Shown: positions 7,657-16,639, numbered from the stretch's first letter. The stretch is DNA of 64,000 bases from Microbulbifer elongatus (GCF_020524885.1 NZ_JAIVKJ010000001.1:1364001-1428000); one strand, 5' to 3'. The notes: generated by a model from the sequence alone, not told the origin. Made by a program: numbers and translations.

Positions 7657-7723
7657 CGTTTCAGCTTCCCCGACGTTTTGAAAGGCACACTACTATTTAC
7701 GTGGAGTAATCCAGGGAAAAGTC

Positions 7724-8932
7724 ATGCCTGTAAAAATGGTACTTAATCGCAATGCACCGCCCGGCACCGTGCCGGTGAAGGTTTACACGGAAGACGTGGA
7801 AAACGCGGCATTGCAACAACTAAAAAATATTGCCCAGCTGCCGATCATTTACTCCCATGTGGCTGCGATGCCGGATGTGCACATGGGTATCGGCGCAACG
7901 GTCGGTTCTGTGATCCCAACCGTGGGGGCAATTATTCCGGCGGCGGTGGGCGTGGATATTGGCTGTGGAATGAATGCAGTGCGGACCTCGCTGCACGCTA
8001 ACCAGTTGCCGGATAACCTGAAGCCGCTGCGGGATGCCATCGAACGACGCGTGCCGGTGGGGTTTGGTCGCCACAAGAGAGTCAGCGCGCGGGAGGCCGC
8101 GGCTCAGAAGCTGGCGTCTGGTGCGGAGATGCTGTTTGCCAAACATCCACTACTGCTGAAAAAGCTGCGTAACCCACAGGAAACCTGGGTGACCCAGGTG
8201 GGTACGCTGGGTAGTGGCAACCACTTTATCGAGATCTGTCTCGATGAAAGTAACCAGGTATGGGTGATGCTGCACTCCGGTAGCCGGGGTATCGGCAATG
8301 CTATTGGTCAGCATTTTATCCAGTTGGCGAAACGGGATATGGAAGGGCATATACACAACCTTCCGGATCGCGACCTGGCGTATTTCAGTGAAGGTAATGC
8401 CCACTTTGATGACTATATCGAAGCGGTACATTGGGCGCAGGAGTATGCGCGGGTAAACCGGCAGGAAATGATGAAGATGGTTGTGGCGGCTCTGCAACAG
8501 CACCTGCCACCGTTTACGCTGGAAAGTGAGGCGATCAACTGTCACCACAATTATGTGGTGCGGGAGCAACACTTTGGCCGCGATGTCTTTGTCACCCGCA
8601 AGGGCGCAATCAGTGCGCAAAAAGACCAGCTGGGTATTATTCCCGGTTCCATGGGGGCGCGTTCTTATATTGTGCGCGGCCTCGGGAATACGGAGTCCTT
8701 CTGTTCCTGTGCGCACGGGGCGGGGCGGCGCATGAGCCGGACCGCTGCGCGCAAACGCTTTACCCGGGATGATCTGGAAGCCCAGACCCGCGGGGTGCAG
8801 TGCCGCAAGGACAAGGGCGTGATCGATGAGATCCCGGCGGCCTATAAAGACATTGACCAGGTGATGGAGAACCAGCGTGATCTGGTGGATGTCGTACATA
8901 CCCTGAAGCAGGTGATCTGCGTTAAGGGGTAA
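7724..8932 (+). CDS. rtcB: RtcB RNA ligase (GTP-dependent, 3'-phosphate to 5'-hydroxyl)
   Basis: The 402-residue length matches bacterial RtcB. Metal and catalytic residues are present: D78 and C81 in VDIGCGM, H167 in GSGNHFIE, H184 in MLHSGSRG, H275 in CHHNYV, and H331 in HGAGRRMSRT, the histidine that becomes guanylated. RtcB joins RNA ends with a 2',3'-cyclic phosphate or 3'-phosphate to 5'-hydroxyl ends, repairing tRNA or rRNA cut by ribonucleases. The usual partners RtcA and the sigma-54 activator RtcR are not adjacent, and no archease gene is visible; instead a sigma-70-like promoter and attenuator-like leader precede it. The start ATG has AGGGA upstream. A small basic protein gene follows at 8989. 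Confidence 0.95.
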   Translation: MPVKMVLNRNAPPGTVPVKVYTEDVENAALQQLKNIAQLPIIYSHVAAMPDVHMGIGATVGSVIPTVGAIIPAAVGVDIGCGMNAVRTSLHANQLPDNLKPLRDAIERRVPVGFGRHKRVSAREAAAQKLASGAEMLFAKHPLLLKKLRNPQETWVTQVGTLGSGNHFIEICLDESNQVWVMLHSGSRGIGNAIGQHFIQLAKRDMEGHIHNLPDRDLAYFSEGNAHFDDYIEAVHWAQEYARVNRQEMMKMVVAALQQHLPPFTLESEAINCHHNYVVREQHFGRDVFVTRKGAISAQKDQLGIIPGSMGARSYIVRGLGNTESFCSCAHGAGRRMSRTAARKRFTRDDLEAQTRGVQCRKDKGVIDEIPAAYKDIDQVMENQRDLVDVVHTLKQVICVKG

Positions 8933-8953
8933 ATGGTGAGTAAAGGAAACGGT

Positions 8954-8987
8954 ATTGATAAGGAGACGTTATTGATAAGGAGACGTT
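8954..8987 (+). repeat. 17-bp tandem duplication carrying a ribosome-binding site
   Basis: Two exact adjacent copies of ATTGATAAGGAGACGTT (8954-8970 and 8971-8987) are followed by the start of a third (ATTGA). Each copy contains AAGGAG and a TTG. The second copy supplies the ribosome site and TTG start of the following small gene. The first copy is out of frame with the second because 17 is not a multiple of three. Confidence 0.75.
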
Positions 8988-8988
8988 A

Positions 8989-9183
8989 TTGAAGAGAAAA
9001 CCCCAGCGGAAAATATCTATTCAGATTTCCGCTAAAGAGATGCGCACTCCGGGAAATCCGGTGGCGCAAAATCCGCTGCTACGTAAAGGCGGTGCCCATA
9101 TCCGGGCAAAGTCCGCTGATCGTTTTGACAGCAAACAACAAACCAGAAAGGCAGCGCGGGAGTGGGACAGCTCCCGCGGCTGA
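8989..9183 (+). CDS. Small basic hypothetical protein
   Basis: A 64-residue, strongly basic protein (MKRKPQRKISIQ...). The start is TTG at 8989, chosen because AAGGAG lies eight bases upstream; there is no ATG at the N-terminus. It has no Cys, signal peptide or membrane segment, and resembles small nucleic-acid-binding or ribosome-associated proteins in composition, with a central NPVAQNPLLRKGG segment. It starts 56 bp after rtcB and may be cotranscribed, which would suit an RNA-related role, but this is inference. The length and the TTG start leave open that it is not translated. Confidence 0.45.
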   Translation: MKRKPQRKISIQISAKEMRTPGNPVAQNPLLRKGGAHIRAKSADRFDSKQQTRKAAREWDSSRG

Positions 9184-9204
9184 GCCTTCTACCGCGTTGC
9201 CCGT

Positions 9205-9855
9205 TCAACGGACGACCTGTGCCGGTGCGGTGTACTCGGTGGAAGTCGCACGCTGCACTGGCTGCACCATCAACTGATTCCCTCCAACCTCTGTACTGGC
9301 ATGCAAGTATGGCTCAAACGCCATGGTGTCCTCATTGGGGCCCAGCCACTGCTCGATAAACCCGGAATCGTCCGGTGTGATCATCGGGAAGCTTTTTTCA
9401 TGATATTGCTTTGTGTGCGGATGAGCATCGAGAGTGATGATGCTGCAGCTCAGGATGTCACCCCAGGTCTTGTAGAGCCCGCAGAAGAAAAAGGGAGCGT
9501 GCTCTCCAAAGCTAAATTCCACCGGGTGCTTGCCGTGCTGACTTTCTACCCAGGCACTGGCGGGGATCAGGCAGCGCGACTTTCGGTATTCGGGGCGCTG
9601 CCCCAGCTTTTTCCAGTTGCTGTTGATGGACCAGTATTTCTTGTGTGGCTTCCAGTTATCACCGTCCCGCTGCAGGTAGAGGTGCCAGATGGCGTTTTCG
9701 ATAGCCGGGGTGCCGGTTCTGGCGGTGACAATACTGACCTGGGTGGTGGGTCGGCGCCGACGGCCGAATATCATCCGCTGCGGATGGTCGATCCCGTGCT
9801 CGTTGATAAACCGCTCGATGCCGGCGTGGTCGTCTACGTCAAATAGGCTGCACAT
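9205..9855 (-). CDS. SRAP-domain protein (YedK/HMCES family)
   Basis: The 216-residue frame starts MC, so Cys2 becomes N-terminal after Met removal, the nucleophile that forms a thiazolidine crosslink with abasic sites in single-stranded DNA in this family. Other family marks follow: RCLIPASAWVE, with the catalytic Glu, around residue 100; FFCGLYKTW; and YHEKSFPMI, corresponding to the usual H-x-R-M-P segment. It is a diverged version: the arginine and proline of that last motif are altered. It probably shields abasic sites. It ends facing the small basic gene and is separated by 27 bp from the end of ppnN. Confidence 0.8.
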   Translation of the reverse strand: MCSLFDVDDHAGIERFINEHGIDHPQRMIFGRRRRPTTQVSIVTARTGTPAIENAIWHLYLQRDGDNWKPHKKYWSINSNWKKLGQRPEYRKSRCLIPASAWVESQHGKHPVEFSFGEHAPFFFCGLYKTWGDILSCSIITLDAHPHTKQYHEKSFPMITPDDSGFIEQWLGPNEDTMAFEPYLHASTEVGGNQLMVQPVQRATSTEYTAPAQVVR

Positions 9856-9882
9856 GTTGTGTCGGGTGGTGGCGTCCTGAGA

Positions 9883-11265
9883 TTAGTCGCTGATGATCTG
9901 ATAACAGGGCTTGTAGGCTTTTCCTGGTAATTTCATCCGCTGTTGTTTCACAAAGGATGCCAGCAGAGTATCCATGCTGCGCATCAACGCCGGATCCCCC
10001 TTGAGTTCGTAGGGGCCATTTTTCTCGACATTGCGAATTCCCTCGTCCTTCACGTTACCGGATACGATCCCGGAGAATGCGCGGCGCAGATTGGCGGCGA
10101 GCAGGTAGGGTTCCTGATTGGTATGCAGGGCGAGGTCGCGCATATTCTCATGGGTTGGCACAAAGGGGCGCTGGAACTCAGTAGAGACTTTCAATTGCCA
10201 GTTGTAGTAGTAGGCATCCCCTGTTTCCTTGCGGTATTGGCGGACTTTCTGAATGCCGTCGGCCATTTGCCGGGCGACTTCTGCAGGATCGTCAACGACG
10301 ATCTGGTAGCGCGATCTCGCGGCTTCACCCAGTGTCGAACAAATGAATTGGTCGATGCGGATAAAATAGTCGGCAGCGCTGGCGGGCCCGGTAAAGATCA
10401 CCGGGAATGGCTGATCCTTGTTGTCCTCGTGCAGCAGGATGCCCAACAGGTACAGAATCTCCTCCGCGGTACCGGCTCCGCCAGGGAACACGATGATACC
10501 GTGCCCGGTACGCACAAACGCTTCCAGGCGCTTTTCGATGTCCGGCATGATTACCAGTTCGTTGACAATTGGATTGGGCGCTTCCGCGGCGATAATTCCC
10601 GGCTCGGTAATTCCCAGGTATTGCCCGTTGCGGTCGCGCTGTTTGGCGTGGCCGATGGTGGCACCTTTCATCGGCCCTTTCATGGCGCCGGGGCCACAGC
10701 CGGTGCAGATATCGAGGTGGCGCAGGGCCAGCTCGTACCCAACCTGTTTGGTGTAGTCGTACTCTTCCGCTGAAATCGAGTGCCCGCCCCAGCATACGAC
10801 GAGACGCGGTATACGGGAGCCATCAAAAGTGCCTGCGTTGCGCAGGATATGGAATACCGCATCGGTTACCCCCTGGGCGGAGACCAGGTTGTAGCGGGGG
10901 TCGCCGGTGATTTCGCTATTCACATAGATGATGTCGCGCAGCACTGCAAACAGGTGCTCGGCGATACCGCGAATCATCTTGCCGTCCACAAAGGCGCTTG
11001 CAGGCGCATTCTTGACTTCAAGTTTTACGCTGCGCTCGGTGGGGACGACGGAGATGTCAAAATCCGCGTACTTCTCCAGCAGCTCTTTACCGTCGTCCAT
11101 GTAATTCCCGCAATTGAGTACCGCGAGGGCACAGTTGCGGAAGGTCTGGTAGTGGGGGCCGTGGCTGTGGCGGGTAAGCTTGTTGATTTCGTATTTGGAC
11201 AGAATATCGAACTGTCCGGTTGGGGAGACAAGTGCGTCAATGGCATCGATGAGATCAGTAGGCAT
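9883..11265 (-). CDS. ppnN: Pyrimidine/purine nucleotide 5'-monophosphate nucleosidase PpnN
   Basis: The 460-residue protein has the LOG-family nucleotide site PGGAGTAEE at about residues 261-269, with the preceding CTGCGPGAMKGPMKGA stretch and the PpnN-specific N-terminal region (KYEINKL...FRNCALAVLNCG) and C-terminal region. PpnN cleaves nucleoside monophosphates to base and ribose-5-phosphate and is activated by (p)ppGpp in E. coli, redirecting nucleotides during stress. The ATG at 11263-11265 was chosen over a TTG 15 bases upstream since GAGGG precedes it closely and the E. coli protein aligns from there. Oriented leftward between an SRAP gene and truC. Confidence 0.92.
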   Translation of the reverse strand: MPTDLIDAIDALVSPTGQFDILSKYEINKLTRHSHGPHYQTFRNCALAVLNCGNYMDDGKELLEKYADFDISVVPTERSVKLEVKNAPASAFVDGKMIRGIAEHLFAVLRDIIYVNSEITGDPRYNLVSAQGVTDAVFHILRNAGTFDGSRIPRLVVCWGGHSISAEEYDYTKQVGYELALRHLDICTGCGPGAMKGPMKGATIGHAKQRDRNGQYLGITEPGIIAAEAPNPIVNELVIMPDIEKRLEAFVRTGHGIIVFPGGAGTAEEILYLLGILLHEDNKDQPFPVIFTGPASAADYFIRIDQFICSTLGEAARSRYQIVVDDPAEVARQMADGIQKVRQYRKETGDAYYYNWQLKVSTEFQRPFVPTHENMRDLALHTNQEPYLLAANLRRAFSGIVSGNVKDEGIRNVEKNGPYELKGDPALMRSMDTLLASFVKQQRMKLPGKAYKPCYQIISD

Positions 11266-11503
11266 ACAACCCTCAAGCAATGCTGCCAGCGTCTAATGTG
11301 CAATCTGTGCCGTACAGCTGTTATAGGTAAATCCAGATTATTGATTGCTCTTGCTTTCACATTACGCCACTGGCGGGAGTTTGCACGCGATACGGAAGAA
11401 TATTGGCGCAAAAAGCTACGCTTGATTGTTGCCGCTATTAGCACGGTTACTGGGCGCGTCAGTTTATTCACGAGATCCGCGCTACTGGATTCAGGGTGCG
11501 GAA

Positions 11504-12244
11504 TTAATGACCGGATTCCAATGAGAGCGACCACCCAAGCTGTTGGATAACGTCGCCCATACACCCTCGGGGTGCTGCTGCAAATTCCATCCAGTCGCCG
11601 CTGACCGGGTGTGCCAGTTGCAATCGATGTGCATGCAGCATCAATCGACCACACCCGAAATGCTCGGCGAAAAACCGATTGTGGGTGGATTTACCGTACT
11701 TGGGACAACCGATCAGTGGGTGGGAAATGTGTTTGAAGTGGCGCCGTATCTGGTGGCGGCGCCCGGTTTTTAGTTGCACTTCCACCAGGGAGTAACGGCT
11801 GGCGGGGTAGCGATCAACCTGATAGGGCAGCTCAACGGTGCCGAGACGGCGGAAGGCGGTGATTGCATCCTGGCGGGGCAGCTCACTTTTGGGGCGCTTT
11901 CGCTGGTGCTTGAAGTCCGCCACTGGCGGCAGCGGATGGTCGATCACACCCTGTTCCGGGCAGTAGCCGCGGCAGATGGCGAGGTACTGCTTTATGGATG
12001 CATCGCTATCCAGTTGCGCCTGCAATCCCGCCGCTGCCTCGCTGCTTTTCCCGAAAACGATGACACCGGAGGTAGGTTTGTCGAGACGGTGTACCGGGTA
12101 CAACCGTGTACCGGTCAGGTCGCGCAGATATTGCAGCAGGATCCTGTCCTCGTGCCGGTCGATATCAGAGCGGTGTACCAGCCAGCCCTCCGGTTTAAAT
12201 GCCGCCACCAGGTGGCTGTCTTCGAAGATTACATCGGGGGTCAT
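11504..12244 (-). CDS. truC: tRNA pseudouridine(65) synthase TruC
   Basis: A 246-residue RluA-type pseudouridine synthase. The catalytic aspartate is in HRLDKPTSG, and KPEGWLVHRS, LKTGRRHQIRRHF and EHFGCGRLMLHAHRL follow in the order seen in E. coli TruC, which modifies U65 of tRNA-Asp and tRNA-Ile. The frame extends upstream to 12376, but the added 44 residues lack family similarity, so the ATG at 12242-12244 (MTPDVIFEDSHLV) is preferred; its ribosome site is weak. The gap of 238 bp to ppnN shows no obvious feature. The gene is divergent from the M14 peptidase gene at 12427. Confidence 0.88.
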   Translation of the reverse strand: MTPDVIFEDSHLVAAFKPEGWLVHRSDIDRHEDRILLQYLRDLTGTRLYPVHRLDKPTSGVIVFGKSSEAAAGLQAQLDSDASIKQYLAICRGYCPEQGVIDHPLPPVADFKHQRKRPKSELPRQDAITAFRRLGTVELPYQVDRYPASRYSLVEVQLKTGRRHQIRRHFKHISHPLIGCPKYGKSTHNRFFAEHFGCGRLMLHAHRLQLAHPVSGDWMEFAAAPRGCMGDVIQQLGWSLSLESGH

Positions 12245-12426
12245 GGCGTGAGATTCGATTTCGCTCTGGTCGGTGAGGAAGTAGGTGCGGAAATAGGCCG
12301 GGGAGTATACGTCCGCTGTGACGGAATCATGAACAGTGAGAATTGGGTAAATATGAAATTCGTCATTGTTGCTCAATCTGGAATTTATTATTCTCTACCG
12401 ATGCCTGGACGACACGGAAAGAGAAA

Positions 12427-13833
12427 ATGTATATCACCAGAATGTTTAGCACGGCCGCGTTACTCGCAAGCGTGATTTGGGCGTCACACGGCCGCGCTGC
12501 AGAGTACGAGAAGTATCGTCAGCCGTTGCTGGACAAGCCGGCGATCACGCAAGCCGATATTTTGCCGCTGATTGAGAGACTAAATGGGTCGCCACTGCTG
12601 AAAGTGCAGCAGTTGGGGAAATCCTTCGAGGGACGTCCTATTTACAAACTCTCATTGGGGGAGGGTGAAACGCGCATTTTACTTTGGTCGCAAATGCATG
12701 GTGACGAACCCACTGCCACCGCGGCCCTGTTCGATCTGCTGAATTTTATCAGCGCACCGGAGCAGGCGGACTGGCGTGACGAGTGGTTATCGCGTGTTCA
12801 GCTTGTGATGGTGCCAATGCTGAATCCGGATGGCGCTGAGCGCAACAGGCGGCGTAACGCTCAGGGATTCGACATCAATAGAGATGCAATATCGCTCCAG
12901 TCCCCTGAGGGGCGTGCATTGATGTCGCTGGCGCGTGCCTACAAACCCCACTTCGGCTTCAATCTGCACGACCAAAATCGCTTTTATGGGGTTGGTGACA
13001 GTGGCAAGATGGCGACGATTTCAGTACTTGCTCCGCCCTACAATACGGCGCGGGAAGTCAATGAAAGCCGTCGCCGGGCGATGCAGCTGATCGCTGCGCT
13101 GGCGCCAGTGGTTGAGAGTTTTACTCCCGGACATCTGGCGAAATACGATGATACTTATGCGGTGCGAGCGTTTGGTGACACCTTTTCTGAAATGGGTATC
13201 AGCACGGTACTGATTGAGTCGGGAGCGCATCCGCAGGACGACAATCGCCAAATCGCGCGGGAACTCAATTTTCGCATGTTGCTGAGCGCAATTGAGGCGA
13301 TAGGGACTGGAAGTTACCTGAAGGCGGATCCAACGGATTATGACCGCATTCCCTTTAATCGCGATGATGCGATTGTCGACCTCAAGTTGAGCGGTGTGCG
13401 CGTCCAATCAGAAGGGAGCGAGTACCTCACGGACTTGGCCATCAATCAGCACGGCGACCGGGCCGGAATGGTGGATGTCGGCGATCTTTCCAACCTGAGC
13501 GGGGCAATGAACGTGGGGTTGGAGGATTGGGTGTATAGCAAGCCAAAGGCTTATGAGTTGCCTGAGGGGGAAGTACTAGTGCTGGATGATGCGCTATATC
13601 GCTCGTTGATCAGTCAGGGATTTGGCTATTTTACCGGTGACGAGTCGAACCTGAAGGTAACCACCAGTTTGCCAGTTGTATTGAATCCCGCGCATGTCCA
13701 GTCTGATACACCGCTACGCCGGCGAGGCTCAACGTTTATTCTGAAGGTGGGGGATCAGGTGGTTGCAGCCGTTTTGCAGGGAACCTATGTGGAACTGCCA
13801 AGTGCCGCCGGTGCATTGGTCGGTAGCCGGTAA
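12427..13833 (+). CDS. Exported M14-family zinc carboxypeptidase (second copy)
   Basis: A 468-residue protein with signal peptide (MYITRMFSTAALLASVIWAS, cleavage near GRAAEY). Zinc ligands H91 and E94 are in MHGDEPT, H181 in LHDQNR; R152 of INRDA binds the substrate carboxylate; E264 in VLIESGAHPQ is the likely general base. About 190 C-terminal residues follow the catalytic domain. It differs strongly from the other M14 protein at 5462-7315, so the two are not a recent duplication. The start codon was chosen for the signal peptide and the GGAAAGAG upstream. It stands alone, divergent from truC and convergent with the YchJ gene. Confidence 0.88.
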   Translation: MYITRMFSTAALLASVIWASHGRAAEYEKYRQPLLDKPAITQADILPLIERLNGSPLLKVQQLGKSFEGRPIYKLSLGEGETRILLWSQMHGDEPTATAALFDLLNFISAPEQADWRDEWLSRVQLVMVPMLNPDGAERNRRRNAQGFDINRDAISLQSPEGRALMSLARAYKPHFGFNLHDQNRFYGVGDSGKMATISVLAPPYNTAREVNESRRRAMQLIAALAPVVESFTPGHLAKYDDTYAVRAFGDTFSEMGISTVLIESGAHPQDDNRQIARELNFRMLLSAIEAIGTGSYLKADPTDYDRIPFNRDDAIVDLKLSGVRVQSEGSEYLTDLAINQHGDRAGMVDVGDLSNLSGAMNVGLEDWVYSKPKAYELPEGEVLVLDDALYRSLISQGFGYFTGDESNLKVTTSLPVVLNPAHVQSDTPLRRRGSTFILKVGDQVVAAVLQGTYVELPSAAGALVGSR

Positions 13834-13867
13834 CGGTTGTTGACTACGGCCCTGACCAAAGGGGCCG

Positions 13868-14245
13868 TCAGGGCCAAGCCTCGAGCGGTGCCACGTACAC
13901 CCAGCGCTTTTTGTGCAGCTTGAACAGGGAGATCTCGTGCAGCGCACGCTCCTCCCCATCGTCGACGAACCAGGCTTTGAACTCGACGATGGACTTCTTG
14001 AGTCCCTGTTTGCTCTTGATGACCTCGAGCCGGCTCCACTCGGTTTGCAGGTCTTTTGGGCCCAGGTCCGGGCAGGTGTCCGGGTGCCAGGTTTTGCGCA
14101 GGTACGGGAGGTTCCCGGTCACGAAGGCACTGTAGCGGCTGCGCATCAGCGCCTCGGCGGTGTTGGGATAGGCCTTTCCGGTGAGGTAGATCTCACAGCA
14201 CTGTGGCAGGGGTTTTCCGGAGCAGCAGTAGCAGGTTTGGGACAT
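13868..14245 (-). CDS. YchJ family metal-binding protein (UPF0225)
   Basis: A 125-residue protein starting MSQTCYCCSGKPLPQCCEIY, the SEC-C-like cysteine cluster of YchJ proteins, followed by AEALMRSRYSAFVTGNLPYL and a core ending in WVYVAPLEAWP; this order is diagnostic of the family. The SEC-C motif usually binds zinc. The usual CPCGSG is varied to CYCCSGK here. The cellular role of YchJ is not established. It lies 34 bp from the end of the convergent M14 gene. Confidence 0.88.
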   Translation of the reverse strand: MSQTCYCCSGKPLPQCCEIYLTGKAYPNTAEALMRSRYSAFVTGNLPYLRKTWHPDTCPDLGPKDLQTEWSRLEVIKSKQGLKKSIVEFKAWFVDDGEERALHEISLFKLHKKRWVYVAPLEAWP

Positions 14246-14426
14246 CTGGGTATGTAGGCTCCGTACTTCATGGGCTGGCTATGTGGGTTGCGTATGATAA
14301 CAGCGGGAGCCGGGACTCGCAGGTCAGGCTTTACTGGCGTTCGGGGAGGAAATGGGCGCCGAAGCTGCTAGGCTCAAAGGAGTGTTGGGTAAAGAGCCCT
14401 CGGTACGCGGATAGGCAGGTGTAGAA

Positions 14427-14738
14427 ATGAATCGCTGTAGTGTGTATCTGGCTAGTCTGTTCGGTTTGGCCGCCATGGTAGCCGTGGCTCAGACGGAGGA
14501 TCCGGGGCAGCCCCAGTTGGGCGGTGGGCAGAGCCCGACACTGGCGTTTTGCCAGGAGCGCTTTTACGAAGAGGATGACGGGCTGATCCGCTGTAACTGG
14601 GCCGTCAATTTCAATTTTGCTTGTTTTATCTCCTACCCCAATAACAAGATCATCCAGCTGGGCTCCAAGCTCTCCGAGCCTGAAGTGGTGGGGGAGTGCG
14701 ACAACGGCGAGCGTATCATCAAGATTCTGCACTACTGA
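14427..14738 (+). CDS. Small secreted four-cysteine hypothetical protein
   Basis: A 103-residue protein with a signal peptide (MNRCSVYLASLFGLAAMVAV, cleavage near AQTED). The mature part of about 80 residues has four cysteines, which could form two disulphides in the periplasm, and a Gly/Gln/Pro-rich linker before them. There is no lipobox. It is on the plus strand just before the convergent hybrid kinase gene, 12 bp apart. No ribosome site is convincing. I do not recognise a family. Confidence 0.6.
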   Translation: MNRCSVYLASLFGLAAMVAVAQTEDPGQPQLGGGQSPTLAFCQERFYEEDDGLIRCNWAVNFNFACFISYPNNKIIQLGSKLSEPEVVGECDNGERIIKILHY

Positions 14739-14750
14739 GCGCCAACGTTT

Positions 14751-16412
14751 TTATGCGCTCGAGTCCGTTTGCCATTCCTGGATTGGTTCCGGCGGAAGAT
14801 GTCCCTCCCGCAGCATCTCGGAAATTTTTCCCTTTAACTGGTCGTAGGTGAACGGCTTCTTCAGGCAGGCGAGAATTCCGTCCGCCACAATTTCCTGCAC
14901 CTTGCTTTCCACACTGTACCCGGAGGCCAGAATCGCCTTAATGGCGGGATTGATCAGTTTTAATTCGGCGAACAGTTGCTGCCCATCCATATGGGGCATG
15001 ATCATATCCAGCAATACCAGGTCAATGTGTGAATGGTTGTGCCGATAAAAGTCGATGGCCTCTGCGGCAGTCGCAAAGGTTTCAACCTGGTGGCCGTGCA
15101 TTTCAAACAGGGTCTTTGAGTAACTGCGCACGATGGCCTCATCGTCCACCACCATCATGCGGATTGAGCGCTCTGGGATCTCCGCTTTCCTGCAGGGTTG
15201 CAGGTGTTTACCGCAGTCTTTGATGATCGGCAGGTAAAGATCAAAGCAGCTGCCTTTTCCTGGTTCGGAGCGGCACTGGATGGCGCCCTTGTGCATATGA
15301 GTGGTGCCGTACACCGCAGCCAGTCCAAGCCCGGCCCCGCGGCCACTGTCTTTGGTAGTGAAAAACGGCTCGAAAATTCGCTGGCGTACTCCCTCACTCA
15401 TTCCCATACCGTTGTCGCTGACATTAATTCGCAGGTATTGCCCCGGCCCCAACTGGAAGTCCGAGATCGCGATGGAGTCTTCTATTGTGACGTTGCGTGT
15501 GGTGAACTCCAGTAGGCCGCCTGCCGGCATGGCGTCCTTGGCATTGATGCCAAGATTGAGCAGGGCACTTTTCAGTTGTGCCGAATCACCGTTGATGTGG
15601 GGGCGTTCGGCGTCCAGCTGTTGCCGGATGACTATGCGGCGGTCGATGGTGCGCTCCAGCATGGCACAGACGTCACGCACTATGTCGTGGGTATTACAGT
15701 CATGTAGCTCATAGGAGCCCTTGCGGGCAAAGGTGAGTAGCTGTTTGGTGAGCTCCGCCGCATGGTGTGCGGTGGTGAGAATCTGGTCCGCGTACTGAGC
15801 GATCTTTGCATCGCAGGTCATCTGATGGATGACTTCTGCAAAGCCCGCGATGCCGTGCACCATGTTATTAAAATCGTGCGCGATACCACCCGCCAGTTCG
15901 CCGATGGCCTGCATTTTCTGGGCCTGGCGCAGTTCTTCTTCCAGCAGGCGTTGCTTGGTTATATCGCTGCCGATACTGAGTACACCGATTGCTTCACCGT
16001 CGTCATCCGTGAGGATCTTGTTGGTCCACGCGATCCATACCCGGGAGCCATCTTTCTTGATGTTTTCGTTGATGTTATAGCGGTGTTCTTCGGGGTAATT
16101 GCAGATATGGTCCATCAGTGGGCGGAGGTCACGGCCGGTGCTCTCGCTTTCCGGCACGATGGTGCCCACCACGTGCCGCCCAATGATTTCTTCTTCTGAA
16201 AAGCCAAAGAAGTTCTGTGCATACTCGTTAAAAAAGGTAACGCGTCCACTTTTGTCCCATCGAAGGATGATGGAGTTGGCGTGCTCTACGAGTTCCCGGT
16301 AGCGCTCTTCACTTTTACGAAGCGCTTCGTAAACTTCCTGTGAGCCCGGCGAAGTGGCCTTTTCAGTGAGTATTGCAGGGTCTGTTCCGTCTGCACTCAT
16401 CCGTTTTTCCAT
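14751..16412 (-). CDS. PAS-domain hybrid histidine kinase with C-terminal receiver
   Basis: A 553-residue soluble signalling protein. Domains in order: PAS with PAC motif (about 35-155, HANSIILRWD...GSDITKQR), HisKA with the phosphorylated H179 in GGIAHDFNN, HATPase_c (N-box NLGINAKDAM, G1 VSDNGMGM, G2 GRGAGLGLAAVYG, 280-395), and a receiver (418-540) with D423/D424, phosphoacceptor D469 in VLLDMIMP and a conserved KKP lysine. No membrane segment or HPt is present, so it senses a cytosolic cue and probably signals through another protein. The start at 16412 was chosen for AGGA seven bases upstream; the frame itself opens much earlier. No response-regulator gene is adjacent. Confidence 0.88.
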   Translation of the reverse strand: MEKRMSADGTDPAILTEKATSPGSQEVYEALRKSEERYRELVEHANSIILRWDKSGRVTFFNEYAQNFFGFSEEEIIGRHVVGTIVPESESTGRDLRPLMDHICNYPEEHRYNINENIKKDGSRVWIAWTNKILTDDDGEAIGVLSIGSDITKQRLLEEELRQAQKMQAIGELAGGIAHDFNNMVHGIAGFAEVIHQMTCDAKIAQYADQILTTAHHAAELTKQLLTFARKGSYELHDCNTHDIVRDVCAMLERTIDRRIVIRQQLDAERPHINGDSAQLKSALLNLGINAKDAMPAGGLLEFTTRNVTIEDSIAISDFQLGPGQYLRINVSDNGMGMSEGVRQRIFEPFFTTKDSGRGAGLGLAAVYGTTHMHKGAIQCRSEPGKGSCFDLYLPIIKDCGKHLQPCRKAEIPERSIRMMVVDDEAIVRSYSKTLFEMHGHQVETFATAAEAIDFYRHNHSHIDLVLLDMIMPHMDGQQLFAELKLINPAIKAILASGYSVESKVQEIVADGILACLKKPFTYDQLKGKISEMLREGHLPPEPIQEWQTDSSA

Positions 16413-16639
16413 CCGTCCATCCTGGATTTCTGGTGAGATTTGATTGCACCACGGCTCATGTGAATTGTCTAGCGAGGTCGCACCTCTATCGAGACTGCTC
16501 TTGATTTTCAGTCGACCGCCTATGTATTCGCTCGCGCATACACAATTGTCATGTGCAGTAGCCCGGTGCTGGCGGATTCCACAATTACTGATAGCATGGG
16601 CACAGTTTTCCAATAATAGTGACACAGTTAGGAGGGGCA

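Noticed and set aside
8150-8899. 249-codon minus-strand frame inside rtcB
   Set aside because: It is an antisense shadow of the well-supported rtcB coding region and shows no family similarity or ribosome site.
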